Positions 32,137-41,859 of a stretch of 64,000 bases of DNA are shown piece by piece. The stretch's first letter is position 1, and each line of letters opens with the position of its first letter. This DNA comes from Breznakia pachnodae (GTDB taxonomy: Bacteria > Bacillota_I > Bacilli_A > Erysipelotrichales > Erysipelotrichaceae): positions 62,001-126,000 of the forward strand of contig NZ_JAUSUR010000002.1 of the NCBI RefSeq assembly GCF_030814225.1, given 5' to 3'. Under the pieces are notes generated by a model. That model had not been told where the DNA came from and ran no database searches. It saw only the letters and a program-made list of their open reading frames with translations. The translations under genes and the position numbers were made by a program.

Positions 32137-33501
32137 CTAATAATAACGGTACTCTGATTTATGACGAATAATAAAGTAAATTGAAATTATAAGTGTAAAC
32201 ATCTCAGCTATAGGAACTGCTAACCATATCCCAATTTCATTTAGAAAGATGGGTAATATTAATATACCAATTGTAAGAAATACAAATGTTCTTAAAAAAG
32301 AAATAATTGCTGATACTTTACCATTTGATAATGCAGTAAATAAAGATGATGAAAATATATTAATTCCACAAAATAAGAAACTAAATGGAAAGATTAAAAA
32401 TCCTACCTTAGCTATATCATAGACCTGTGTACCTTTCTCAGAAAATAAACCTACCAGATATGGTCCACCAATCATTGAAATAGCAAATACAATAACTGAA
32501 ACTGCAGTAATAAATAAAATGCATATTTGAAATATCCGTTTCAGTTCTTTTGTATTTTCGCTGCCATAGTTATAGCTAAAAATTGGAGCTACTCCCATAG
32601 AAAAACCAATATAGAAAGTTGTAAGTAAAAACTGAGAGTAAATTATGATTGTGATTGCAGCAACCCCATCCTCACCTAACAGTCGCATCATTGCCAGGTT
32701 AAATAAAAAGGTAGTAACGGCCATTGACAGTTGGCTTACCATTTCTGATAAACCATTAAAACTACTCTCTTTTATTACCTTTATATCAAAGTGTGGCTTA
32801 ACAAAGTATAAAGTTCCTTTTCTATTTTTTAGAAAAAAGATAACCCCAACAGTCGCCTGTAATAAATACCCCATACTTGTTGCCAGTGCTGCACCCGCAA
32901 TTCCCATTTGTAGTAGCACAATAAGAATATAATCAAATACTGCATTGGTAATCCCTGAAGCTAAACCTAATCCCATTCCTAATCCAGGTTTTCCAGCAGT
33001 TACAAATAGATTTGCAAAGACAACTTGAAGAATATTTGCAGGTGCGAAAATTAATAAAATTGTCAGATAATCTTTTGCATATGGAAACAATAAATCGCTG
33101 GCACCCAGCATTTTTATCATCTGGTTTATAAATAACAATCCAAACATAGAGATAAACACGCCAATAACGATTGCTGTTATTACAATCATTGTGAAATTGC
33201 TTCTTGCTTCCTTATTATTTCCATCTCCCATTTTTCGTGCTACGATTGCACTTCCTCCAGTCGCAAACATGGCACCTATCCCTACAATTACATTAATCAC
33301 TGGTGTAACTATATTAATGGATGATAAAGCATCGGTGTTCACAAACCTCGCCACAAACATCGTATCTACCATGGTATATAACCCTGAGAACACCATCATA
33401 AAGATAGTTGGAAAGGTAAATTTTAATAAGTCTTTGATTGTGAAATGTCTTGCTAATGGATTTTCATTACTATATTCATTTATAATATCTGTATCGTTCA
33501 T
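32137..33501 (-). CDS. MATE-family efflux transporter
   Basis: A membrane transporter of 454 aa with about 12 hydrophobic helices. The MATE features are GLYTMVDTMFVARFVNTDALSS near residue 40 and the repeat of the fold after residue 230. It exports cationic drugs or metabolites using Na+ or H+. It follows the AraC-acetyltransferase fusion gene by 8 bp and shares its transcript. Confidence 0.92.
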   Translation of the reverse strand: MNDTDIINEYSNENPLARHFTIKDLLKFTFPTIFMMVFSGLYTMVDTMFVARFVNTDALSSINIVTPVINVIVGIGAMFATGGSAIVARKMGDGNNKEARSNFTMIVITAIVIGVFISMFGLLFINQMIKMLGASDLLFPYAKDYLTILLIFAPANILQVVFANLFVTAGKPGLGMGLGLASGITNAVFDYILIVLLQMGIAGAALATSMGYLLQATVGVIFFLKNRKGTLYFVKPHFDIKVIKESSFNGLSEMVSQLSMAVTTFLFNLAMMRLLGEDGVAAITIIIYSQFLLTTFYIGFSMGVAPIFSYNYGSENTKELKRIFQICILFITAVSVIVFAISMIGGPYLVGLFSEKGTQVYDIAKVGFLIFPFSFLFCGINIFSSSLFTALSNGKVSAIISFLRTFVFLTIGILILPIFLNEIGIWLAVPIAEMFTLIISIYFIIRHKSEYRYY

Positions 33502-33509
33502 TGAACCCC

Positions 33510-34349
33510 CTATTTTTTCTTCATAATAAACTTTTGTGTTGGATAGCCAAACTCTGTTAATAGTTCTGCTTCTGCGAATCCCAACTCTTTTAGTTCTTCA
33601 CGATACCCTGTATCTGCCTTATCACCATCTCGATATGTTGTAATACTTATAACTTCCTTATCTTTAAAAAATTCATTCCAGACTTTATCCAAAAATAATT
33701 CTGTAATTCCTTTGCTTCGATATAATGGATGCACACCTAAAAATTCAATACTTCCACTTTTACTTGAAAACAACATGATACCTATTGCGATATCTTCTTC
33801 CTTTAATATTAAGGCTTCTTTTTGTTTTATACATCGCTTAAGAGTTATAAGATAATCCTCTTCATTAAGATAAGGAAATCCATCAATTACCAATCGTGTA
33901 AGTTCTATCCAACTTGGTATATCTTTTTCAGTTGCAAACGTGATGGCTGATACATTACCAGTATCTCCAAAATGAATAGCACTTGTGTGTCCTTCCAGTT
34001 TGTACTTTAATTGTAATGGATAATATACATTGTTCTCTCTAAACTGATTTGGTGATTGCTTATACATGGCTTTGAACATTGTCGCAAACGCTTGTTGACT
34101 ACTATAGCCAGATAGAAGTGCAATATCTACTATTGATTTATTAGAAAATACTAATAATTTCGCTGCTTCACTTAACTGTCTTCTTCTACTATATTCATAT
34201 ATAGTAAGTCCAACTGTTTTTGTGAATGAGCGATGAAGATGAAACTTAGAATAATGAGTTGCCTGTGCAATCTTGTCTAAATCTAATTTTTCCATTAAAT
34301 GAGTTTCAATGTAGTCAATTGCTATTAATACTTTTTCTAAATCATTCAT
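33510..34349 (-). CDS. AraC-type DNA-binding domain fused to GNAT acetyltransferase
   Basis: A protein of 279 aa. Residues 1-100 are the two helix-turn-helices of the AraC family (HYSKFHLHRSFTKTVG and ALLSGYSSQQAFATMF). Residues 145-279 are a GNAT-like domain: AITFATEKDIPSWIEL start, IEFLGVHPLYRSKGITELFL acetyl-CoA motif region. Regulators of this N-terminal type usually carry a GyrI-like sensor instead. Co-transcription with the MATE gene suggests it senses or modifies the exported compound. The start at 34349 follows TGGAGGCAATAT; the upstream in-frame ATG is before that site. Confidence 0.85.
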   Translation of the reverse strand: MNDLEKVLIAIDYIETHLMEKLDLDKIAQATHYSKFHLHRSFTKTVGLTIYEYSRRRQLSEAAKLLVFSNKSIVDIALLSGYSSQQAFATMFKAMYKQSPNQFRENNVYYPLQLKYKLEGHTSAIHFGDTGNVSAITFATEKDIPSWIELTRLVIDGFPYLNEEDYLITLKRCIKQKEALILKEEDIAIGIMLFSSKSGSIEFLGVHPLYRSKGITELFLDKVWNEFFKDKEVISITTYRDGDKADTGYREELKELGFAEAELLTEFGYPTQKFIMKKK

Positions 34350-34431
34350 ATATTGCCTCCAATCCATCAGATATTATATCTAAATATGTTAGATTTGTTT
34401 TCATTTATCTTGCGTACTTTAAATATACAAG

Positions 34432-34461
34432 AAAAAGATGTCTACAGTAAAGTAAACATCT
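34432..34461 (-). terminator. Terminator of the encapsulin operon
   Basis: On the minus strand AGATGTTTAC and GTAGACATCT form a 10-bp stem with one mismatch, followed by TTTTTC. Confidence 0.75.
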
Positions 34462-34472
34462 CTCAATTTATA

Positions 34473-35285
34473 TTATTTCAATATTACAATTGCTTGTGGC
34501 TCTTTAATTCTTAAAGCAATTGTTTCTAAGATTCTAAAGTGATGATTCATATTGTCTGCCAATTCAACATATGCAGTACTAATATCTACACCAACCTGCA
34601 AATCCATGTATGGTTGTTCATTACATACGACGATTGCTGTTTTAGGCTTCAACGCAGTAGACTTGATTAGTTTTCCACTTAAGACATTCTTAATACGGTC
34701 AACTTCTAATAAACCAGTTCCTGGTTGAATTCTTTCAAGTTCCAGATATAAATCTGGACTAACAATTAATGAGTGAGTACCTGAGAAACCATTTGTTTCC
34801 AACATTGTTACTGCTTTCGCAATATCCTGGAATGAGTTTTCTCCAGTTGTCCAATCTCCACGTTTCAATGACTGGCTGCCTTTTACAGTTAACAGTCCAT
34901 CTAATCCTAAGTCATTGTTACCATAGAAGATTAATTCATCTTCACGTCTTGCCAATTGTTTTGCAGCATATGTAGTTGCTGATAAATCAACGGAATAACC
35001 TTGTGTCTTTGCGTGTTCAATATCACGCCAGTATAACCAGAAATCTGAATATAGCTGTGGGAGTGAGATTACTTTACGATTCTCATCAACTACAATTCCA
35101 TCCTTAAAGTTTTCTGTACGTTCATGTCCATCAACATAAGCCACATTGCTTCCACTTCCTGAATGGAATATTGGTAAAAATCTTCTACCTTTTAAATGCT
35201 TTTTTGAAGTTTCAACTACTTCGTTATCAATACGATCCCAAAGTGTTTCATCTAATGGCATATCATCTCTAGATAAAAAGTCCAT
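34473..35285 (-). CDS. Encapsulin shell protein (family 1, HK97 fold)
   Basis: A protein of 270 aa, the usual length for a family 1 encapsulin. The start is typical (LSRDDMPLDETLWDRIDNEVVETSKKHLKGRRFLPI segment region in the first 42 residues), followed by E-loop and P-domain features such as EDELIFYGNNDLGLDGLL and the C-terminal MDLQVGVDISTAYVE. Such proteins assemble into a 60-subunit cage of about 24 nm. The cargo-binding groove should capture the C-terminal peptide of the ferritin-like protein encoded 14 bp upstream. Ribosome site AGGAGGTACATT. Confidence 0.95.
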   Translation of the reverse strand: MDFLSRDDMPLDETLWDRIDNEVVETSKKHLKGRRFLPIFHSGSGSNVAYVDGHERTENFKDGIVVDENRKVISLPQLYSDFWLYWRDIEHAKTQGYSVDLSATTYAAKQLARREDELIFYGNNDLGLDGLLTVKGSQSLKRGDWTTGENSFQDIAKAVTMLETNGFSGTHSLIVSPDLYLELERIQPGTGLLEVDRIKNVLSGKLIKSTALKPKTAIVVCNEQPYMDLQVGVDISTAYVELADNMNHHFRILETIALRIKEPQAIVILK

Positions 35286-35299
35286 AATGTACCTCCTAC

Positions 35300-35659
35300 C
35301 TATTCTTCATCATCTAACAGGCTACCTACAGAAGCAATACTGTCAATTGATGGTTCTACAATTCCTAAATCTGCCATCATTTCTTTTACTTCTTCTTCTC
35401 CACTCATTAGATGTTTCGTTAATTCTGGATCTAAATAACGCATTAACGTCATTAATTCTCCTACGTGTTCTTTTTCTTCATCACGTATATCCATTAATAC
35501 TTTCTTAGCTAATGGATCATCTGTTGCATGAGCGTGAGCATCATATAAATAAATCGCTTCTAATTCTGAAGCAATATCTACTCGAAGGGCTTGAATTAAT
35601 TCTACTTTTGAAATCTTTCTTTTTATATTCCCTGAAAATGGGTCGGCCATTGTTGGCAT
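35300..35659 (-). CDS. Encapsulated ferritin-like cargo protein
   Basis: A protein of 119 aa. The ferritin-like helical pair carries E32/E34, then E61/E62 and H65 (motif EEKEH), the metal-ligand pattern of encapsulated ferritins, with SELEAIYLYD before it. The C-terminal SIASVGSLLDDEE resembles encapsulin targeting peptides with a -VGSL core. Such proteins oxidise Fe(II) inside the shell for iron storage. ATG at 35659 is 9 bases after AAAGG; two upstream ATGs overlap that site. Confidence 0.92.
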   Translation of the reverse strand: MPTMADPFSGNIKRKISKVELIQALRVDIASELEAIYLYDAHAHATDDPLAKKVLMDIRDEEKEHVGELMTLMRYLDPELTKHLMSGEEEVKEMMADLGIVEPSIDSIASVGSLLDDEE

Positions 35660-35903
35660 AAACATCATCCTTTCTCTTCTAATTTTACTTACTTTTCAAC
35701 CTTACCTTTGTTAAATCTTGCGATCCCTTCTGATAGTCAATATACTTTACACTTCCTCATGCAATAAATAAGAGTATTAGATCCTCCTCTATTATTATCA
35801 TCTTTTACTAAGTGAAATACAATTTAGACGAACGAAATAAATTAACACGTAGGAAACAAAATATATTTATGATAAAATTAATTCATAGTTTAGGGGGAAT
35901 TGA

Positions 35904-37739
35904 ATGCACGTTTGGTTAGAAGCATTTATTATATCTGCAACGTTTGGGGCGTCATGGATATACAGTGCAATGAAACTTTTATCACCTGTCTGTCATAAAA
36001 AAGGCTTGTTTTTGAGTACGATTGTATTTATTGTTATACAGATCGGTTTTAACTATATCTTTTTCTTGACAGATTTATATGACATTCTTTATGTTAAATA
36101 TCCCTTTACCTTTGCATTAATCACCTATTCCATACAATTCATCTTTATAACAATTGTTTTATATCGTTATTACCATAATGCATGGAAGATTCTTTCCAGC
36201 CTTGGTTTTACCCTATATTGTCTAAATACATTCCATACAATGGTAAACTACTCAGGTATTTTATTTGTAATGCAATTTTCTTTAGAAGTAGAAGGATTTT
36301 TAGTATCGATATACAATATAATTATTCATGCTATCTCGTCATTATTTGGATTGGCATTAGCGCACATCTTTACTAAATATTCACTATCAACTTATATTAA
36401 TGTATTATTTGAGACAAAACGCAGAAAAGTTATTACAACTATTATTTGTGTAAGTTGCTGGAATCTACATGCAATGATATTTGTTTTCTATCCAATTCTT
36501 CCGCTGTCACCTGAGGCAAATCTGATAATTGGCTTTGTGTTCCTACTACTGCTTACAATTATTTTTATCATTGTAATTATTATGCAGAACAATCGCAAGA
36601 AATTAGAATTACAAAAAACTATTATTGATCAGCGAGAATTTCATATCAATGAAGTTAGTGAGATGCAGTTAGAATTACGTTCTTTAAAACATGATATTAA
36701 GAATTTAATCACTTCCTTCTTGTTGGAATATAAAAATACAAATACTGAACAATTACACGATGTTGTAGAAAGTGCACTATCAAAATCACAGTCTTTTGAT
36801 GTAGATGATAACTCAGAACATTTGAATCCTAACCATTCTACCATCCGTTCATTCCTAACTAAAGAAAATCTAAAAACTGCAATTCACAGTTTTTTTAAAA
36901 ATCATCGCTTCTTTATTGTCATCTTCTGTTGTATTTTAGGAATGGTAACTGCACAAATGATTTATCATAATATAGAGAAGAATCCACTTCAATTTATTAT
37001 CTTTATCATTATTATTTTATTATTGTTGGCTCCAGTTTTTGTTTGTGGTATTTCAACTATTATTATCAACTTACAAAACGAACAGTTGCAACAAGAATTA
37101 TTACTTTCTCAACAATATTATTTTGAAACGACAACAACTGCAAAACGTTCAATTTCGACAATGCGTGAATACTATCAAACATTATTAAACTATCTATCCA
37201 GTGAAGTAGATGATGAAATAATTAAAAAAATTGAATTATTTATTGATAAACCAATTACTACAATAACTGATGATTCAAATTACCATTCAAGTTTAGAAGC
37301 ACTTCATAATATTAAAGTCCCTGAACTAAAGAATTTACTTTTGATGAAATGCTCCTTGATGATTCAAATGAAGATTCCATTTAAACTGGAAGTAATATAT
37401 CCAATTCAATCTGCAATTATACCAAATGTTGATTTGATTCGTTCCCTTGGTATCTTATTAGATAATGCAATTGAAGAATCAATAAATAAAGATAATGCTA
37501 TGATTTCTATTATCTTCTTAGATGAAGGTGATTCTATTTATATCAATATCAACAATGTATTATGCAGTATTGATACAAATGTAAATAGTATTTATGAATA
37601 TGGATATTCCAGTAAAGGGGAAGGCCGTGGAATTGGGTTATCCAACTATAAGAAAATTATAGGTACTTATAGTAATGTAATTACTCGTACCAAGATAAGT
37701 AATAATTTATTTATACAAGAACTAACCATTCAGAAATAG
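35904..37739 (+). CDS. GHKL-type sensor histidine kinase with unusual architecture
   Basis: A membrane kinase of 611 aa. Residues 1-228 contain about six or seven helices, then a coiled coil leads to an H-box LKHDIKN (His263). Two further membrane helices follow (about 335-355 and 362-385), then a second dimerisation region (405-490) that aligns with AgrC-type kinases but has Arg in place of His. The ATPase end has the N-box LLDNAIEES and G-box GEGRGIGLS. The partner response regulator follows after 7 bp. Input is probably a peptide or membrane signal; none is encoded here. Ribosome site GGGGGAATTGA. Confidence 0.88.
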   Translation: MHVWLEAFIISATFGASWIYSAMKLLSPVCHKKGLFLSTIVFIVIQIGFNYIFFLTDLYDILYVKYPFTFALITYSIQFIFITIVLYRYYHNAWKILSSLGFTLYCLNTFHTMVNYSGILFVMQFSLEVEGFLVSIYNIIIHAISSLFGLALAHIFTKYSLSTYINVLFETKRRKVITTIICVSCWNLHAMIFVFYPILPLSPEANLIIGFVFLLLLTIIFIIVIIMQNNRKKLELQKTIIDQREFHINEVSEMQLELRSLKHDIKNLITSFLLEYKNTNTEQLHDVVESALSKSQSFDVDDNSEHLNPNHSTIRSFLTKENLKTAIHSFFKNHRFFIVIFCCILGMVTAQMIYHNIEKNPLQFIIFIIIILLLLAPVFVCGISTIIINLQNEQLQQELLLSQQYYFETTTTAKRSISTMREYYQTLLNYLSSEVDDEIIKKIELFIDKPITTITDDSNYHSSLEALHNIKVPELKNLLLMKCSLMIQMKIPFKLEVIYPIQSAIIPNVDLIRSLGILLDNAIEESINKDNAMISIIFLDEGDSIYININNVLCSIDTNVNSIYEYGYSSKGEGRGIGLSNYKKIIGTYSNVITRTKISNNLFIQELTIQK

Positions 37740-37746
37740 GAGGTGT

Positions 37747-38490
37747 ATGATGATATCTGTTTATATATGTGAAGATGAACCAAAGATGTGTTCCTTTATT
37801 GAAACAACAATTGCTAACTATATAACAATTAATAATCTGGATATGCAGATTGGTCTGGCAACAAGTAAACCAACCGAAATTGTGAATGAGATTGCTGGTA
37901 ATCATGCATCTAGTATTTATTTCCTTGATGTTGATTTAAATGATGATACTTATACTGGTTTTACCTTAGCGAAGAAGATTCGTGAACTCGATCCAAGAGG
38001 GTTTATTATCTTTATAACTTCTCATGAAGAGTTGTCATTTGAGACCTTCCGCCATCGCATTGAAGCAATGGATTATATTGTGAAGGGTAATCTAGATACC
38101 ATCAAAGAGCGTATTGCTGTATGTCTGGAAAGCATTCAGGAGCGATTATCAAATGAAAACGATAGTTATAATCCTTATTACCAGATTAAAATATTGGATC
38201 GTATCTATCATATTCCAATTAAAGAAATTATGTTCTTTGAAACATCTGCATCTAAACATAAAATTATCTTGCATGCAGAACATGAAACTTTAGAGTTCTT
38301 TGGAAAGTTATCTGAAATTGAAGAAACGATTGGCGGTACTCAATTCTTACGAATTCATCGCTCATTTCTAATTAATACAGATAATATACAAACCATCTAT
38401 CTTGCAGATAATAAGGTAGAAATGAAAAATAATGCATTCTGCTTATTATCAAGAAAAGGAAAGAAACTACTTAAAGAATTATCATTATAG
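37747..38490 (+). CDS. LytTR-family response regulator
   Basis: A response regulator of 247 aa. The receiver domain has the acidic pocket ICEDEP, phosphoacceptor Asp in YFLDVDLNDD (near residue 61), and a conserved lysine in IVKGNLD. The C-terminal LytTR DNA-binding domain starts near residue 140 (ILDRIYHIPIKEIMFFETS) and has the FLRIHRSFLIN core. It is the AgrA-like partner of the upstream kinase and is followed by a strong terminator. Confidence 0.94.
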   Translation: MMISVYICEDEPKMCSFIETTIANYITINNLDMQIGLATSKPTEIVNEIAGNHASSIYFLDVDLNDDTYTGFTLAKKIRELDPRGFIIFITSHEELSFETFRHRIEAMDYIVKGNLDTIKERIAVCLESIQERLSNENDSYNPYYQIKILDRIYHIPIKEIMFFETSASKHKIILHAEHETLEFFGKLSEIEETIGGTQFLRIHRSFLINTDNIQTIYLADNKVEMKNNAFCLLSRKGKKLLKELSL

Positions 38491-38501
38491 AAGTAATTTA
38501 G

Positions 38502-38542
38502 GAATACAAATCTACCATTTAGGACAGATTTGTATTCTTTTT
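38502..38542 (+). terminator. Terminator of the two-component operon
   Basis: GAATACAAATCT and AGATTTGTATTC form a 12-bp perfect stem with a 12-nt loop, followed by T5. Confidence 0.88.
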
Positions 38543-38585
38543 ATATAGAACTGATAAACTAGGAGTATATTGAAGGAGAGAAATT

Positions 38586-39299
38586 ATGATAGAGGTAAAG
38601 AATCTTACAAAAGACTATGGAAAAGTAATTGGAGCAAATGATGTATCACTAGTTGCAAAACCAGGAGAAATAACGATTTTACTAGGATCAAATGGAGCTG
38701 GTAAAAGTACAACAATAAAAAGTATCATTGGATTATTAAAATTCAAAGGTAGTATTAAAATATGTGGTTTCGACAATATGAGTGTAGAAGCAAAAAAACG
38801 TTTTGGATATATCCCAGAAACACCAGTATTATATGATTTACTAACAATACAGGAACATGTTGATTTCATAGGTAATGCTTATCAGATTGATAACTACCAA
38901 CAAATTGCCGATAAATATCTTTCATTATTTAAACTAATGGAAAAGAAAAAGACCATCGCAAAAGAATTATCGAAAGGAATGCGTCAGAAGTTGTCAATGA
39001 TTTTAGCTCTTATGACAAAGCCTCAGGCACTACTAGTCGATGAACCTATGATGGGATTAGATCCAAATAGTATTCAAGATACCTTACAAATATTAAGTAC
39101 ATTAAGAGACGAAGGTGTTAGTATTCTTATGAGTACACATATCATTGATATGGTGGATGATGTATGGGATCATGCAATCATTATGAAGCAGGGACATATA
39201 TTGGCTGATATTGAACGTGATGAACTAAAAAACAAATCACTAAAGGAATTATATTTTGAATTAAACGGTGAGGATGAAGAACATGAAGAACTTAATTAA
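38586..39299 (+). CDS. ABC transporter ATPase
   Basis: An ATP-binding protein of 237 aa. Walker A GSNGAGKST, signature LSKGMRQK, Walker B ALLVDEPMMGLD and the H-loop MSTHI are complete. Together with the permease encoded next it forms an exporter. It directly follows the two-component system, as do many peptide-resistance exporters, but the terminator at 38502 separates the transcripts. Confidence 0.95.
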   Translation: MIEVKNLTKDYGKVIGANDVSLVAKPGEITILLGSNGAGKSTTIKSIIGLLKFKGSIKICGFDNMSVEAKKRFGYIPETPVLYDLLTIQEHVDFIGNAYQIDNYQQIADKYLSLFKLMEKKKTIAKELSKGMRQKLSMILALMTKPQALLVDEPMMGLDPNSIQDTLQILSTLRDEGVSILMSTHIIDMVDDVWDHAIIMKQGHILADIERDELKNKSLKELYFELNGEDEEHEELN

Positions 39300-40836
39300 A
39301 CTGTTTTTCACCAAGAAAAAAGCGAAAGTAAGAAGTGTATTTGCAAAACCTTCTTCAGCAATAGCAACAGTACTTGCATTGCTGGTATTTGCAAGCATGT
39401 TTTTTCCTATATTTGATACAGCGGATAAACCTGCTGTGGACCTTCTGACATATTCCTTATTTACATTATTTGTAATTGGATTTTCCACTTTTTTAAATCT
39501 GATTACCTTATTTCAAAAAAAGAAAGCATTGTTTTTTGAGGAAGACTCTTACTATTTATTTGTAGGTCCTTTCTCAAATCGTCAGATATTATCTTATTTA
39601 TCAGTTGAAACAATGTTTGATTCAATTATATTAAGTTTAATGAGTGTAGCAATTCCAATGATGATTGTATCAATGACAGCAGTTATGCCAATTACTTATA
39701 TTCTATTTGCCTTTCTAATTTCTACTCTTTATACTTTTATTGTTTTAGTATTACTACAATACTTCTACATCAAAGATATGATTAGAGGAAAAAAAGGAAA
39801 TACGCAACGTTGGATTGGTTTATGTATTTTTATTGTTTTAGTAGCGTATGCAGTATATAGTTACTTCCAAAGTAGTTTTGACTTCACTGAAATTTTTGTG
39901 AACTTTACTTATACTACTGATTTTGATCTTATTCCAATATTAGGTTGGATTAAAGCATCAATGTTTGCTTTGTATCAAAACGATACACTTCTTGTTTTGA
40001 TTGTTGTAGCAGTATTTATTGCTATTGATATTATATTAGTAGCTTTGCTAACACATGTTAAAGGTTACTTCTATGAGCAAGCAATGATTGATGCTGTAGA
40101 CTTTAGTGACTACTATAAGAAAGCGATGTCTGGTGTTGAGACGAAAGAAGAAAAAGTACACGATGCCACTATTAACTATAAGCAATTGAGCGGTGCTATT
40201 CTATCTAAGAACTTTTTGATTATGAAAAAAACTCGTTCTTTTATTGGCAGACAAGATTTATATAGTTTTATTGCATTGGCAGTATTTGCATTGTTAATTA
40301 ATCCAAATGCTTATTTATTCTTTGGATTATTAATATTTTATCTGATGAACTCTGTAGGAAATTCCACTTTAACTGATGACCTTAAAAATAATTATATTTA
40401 CCTTATTCCTGATAAACCAATCAAGAAAATGTTTTATTCATTGTTGATTCCAGCACTAAAATCGGTACTATTTGCAGTTGCAATGATACTAATTGGTTTT
40501 ATCTTTGTTGATTTGGATTTAATGGAAACACTAATTGGTATTCTAATTACTCTATCATTTATTCCTGTTTTCTATGCAGGAGTAGTATTATCAATACGCT
40601 TACTAAAGAGTAGAGGAAATAAACTTATTGAATCTATGTTGCATATGCTTGTAATGGTTGTTATTTGTTTACCTAGTGGTGGTATTGCTTACTTAGTATT
40701 TCAAATGACAGGTGATTTTAATCAAACCATTACCGTATTAATTCCAACACTTGTGGTATTTAATCTTGCACTAAGTATACTTATATTCTATATCTGTTCA
40801 CCTATGATGAATGGAAATGCATACGCAGCAGAATAA
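39283..40836 (+). CDS. ABC transporter permease
   Basis: A membrane protein of 517 aa with about 12 hydrophobic helices in two groups separated by a cytoplasmic segment (YYKKAMSGVETKEEKV near residue 285). It resembles large ABC-2-like permeases. It overlaps the ATPase gene by 17 bases. The ATG at 39283 is preferred because GGTGAGG lies nine bases before; two in-frame upstream starts overlap that site. Substrate unknown. Confidence 0.85.
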   Translation: MKNLIKLFFTKKKAKVRSVFAKPSSAIATVLALLVFASMFFPIFDTADKPAVDLLTYSLFTLFVIGFSTFLNLITLFQKKKALFFEEDSYYLFVGPFSNRQILSYLSVETMFDSIILSLMSVAIPMMIVSMTAVMPITYILFAFLISTLYTFIVLVLLQYFYIKDMIRGKKGNTQRWIGLCIFIVLVAYAVYSYFQSSFDFTEIFVNFTYTTDFDLIPILGWIKASMFALYQNDTLLVLIVVAVFIAIDIILVALLTHVKGYFYEQAMIDAVDFSDYYKKAMSGVETKEEKVHDATINYKQLSGAILSKNFLIMKKTRSFIGRQDLYSFIALAVFALLINPNAYLFFGLLIFYLMNSVGNSTLTDDLKNNYIYLIPDKPIKKMFYSLLIPALKSVLFAVAMILIGFIFVDLDLMETLIGILITLSFIPVFYAGVVLSIRLLKSRGNKLIESMLHMLVMVVICLPSGGIAYLVFQMTGDFNQTITVLIPTLVVFNLALSILIFYICSPMMNGNAYAAE

Positions 40837-40845
40837 TTTTATAAT

Positions 40846-40870
40846 AGTCCAATGAATTTGGACTTTTTTC
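40846..40870 (+). terminator. Terminator of the ABC operon
   Basis: AGTCCAA and TTGGACT pair around a short loop, followed by T6. Confidence 0.8.
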
Positions 40871-40933
40871 TTTATCTGCAATGAAATTATGATATAGTTA
40901 AATCAATAAAAGTAACATTAACAGGAGGGTTTT

Positions 40934-41812
40934 ATGTCACTAGATATACATTTAAAACAAACGAAATTACTAAAAAAGAAATTCACATTTGATGATATCA
41001 CAAATGCACTTGATGGTTATGCATATGGCATTAGTGATGTAGGATTTATACTAACTGATTTAGATGGTGATTTTGAAGATAAATATATTATTTTCTATGA
41101 TCCAAAGAAAATTGGCAGAGGATTTACATTACAGTATATAAGTAGTGAAAGAGCGATCGATTTAAATCTAAATGTACCTTGTACTTATCATGATATTGAA
41201 GATTTCTATGAATGTACAAAACGGTTATGTAAGATGATGGGTATTCAAAAATTTGAGCATGATGGTGAAACACTCACTCTTGAAGATATTCCTGAGAAAG
41301 TAAAGTATACAATGAACTGGGTTGGTAATGTGTTGGATTCTTTTGTGAAGGATGAAAAATTTGGATATACCTTTGGTGCTATTTATCCACTTCATGTAGA
41401 AGAAAAATTTATGCAAAGCATTATGGATTTAGATGAAGAGAATAAAGTAATCGCATTTGAGGAGTATTTGCACGAGAAACAGAACCAGGATTTGTATTAT
41501 GCAAAGGCCAGAGTTTACAAAATAAATGACGAAAGACTAGTTGGATTTTTCACTTTATCAGAAGGTGTTGATTCAATCTTCCCTGATGAACCAGCACTTC
41601 CAATTATGTCAGATGATTTAGATATAAGTGATTGGTACATTGGAATTGTATCGTTTGATGGTGAACCTCATTTAGAAGGCAATATAGCATTCAACACTTT
41701 AAAAGAAGTACTAGATTTATCTAGCTTACCTAGATTTGATGAATCACATTTTATCATTACATTAGATCAGAAACAAATCGAACAACTAAGACCACATTTT
41801 GTAGAGATATAA
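40934..41812 (+). CDS. DUF4299-like protein
   Basis: A soluble acidic protein of 292 aa. The start (MSLDIHLKQTKLLKKKFTFDD region) and the motif DPKKIGRGFTLQY near residue 58 are those I associate with DUF4299, an uncharacterised Firmicutes family. No membrane segment or signal. It has a strong ribosome site, AACAGGAGGGTTTT, and stands as a single gene. Function unknown. Confidence 0.75.
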   Translation: MSLDIHLKQTKLLKKKFTFDDITNALDGYAYGISDVGFILTDLDGDFEDKYIIFYDPKKIGRGFTLQYISSERAIDLNLNVPCTYHDIEDFYECTKRLCKMMGIQKFEHDGETLTLEDIPEKVKYTMNWVGNVLDSFVKDEKFGYTFGAIYPLHVEEKFMQSIMDLDEENKVIAFEEYLHEKQNQDLYYAKARVYKINDERLVGFFTLSEGVDSIFPDEPALPIMSDDLDISDWYIGIVSFDGEPHLEGNIAFNTLKEVLDLSSLPRFDESHFIITLDQKQIEQLRPHFVEI

Positions 41813-41850
41813 AAAAAGGAAACTTCAATTCATTTTGGAGTTTCTTTTCT
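41812..41850. terminator. Bidirectional terminator
   Basis: GAAACTTCAA and TTGGAGTTTC pair (one G-T) between runs of A and T. It lies between the DUF4299-like gene and the decayed ATPase gene on the opposite strand. Confidence 0.75.
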
Positions 41851-41859
41851 AATTAAACA

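Noticed and set aside
35760-35900. A Fur or PerR box upstream of the encapsulin operon
   Set aside because: GATGATAATAATAG on the minus strand only partly resembles a Fur box and no clear dyad or promoter could be placed.
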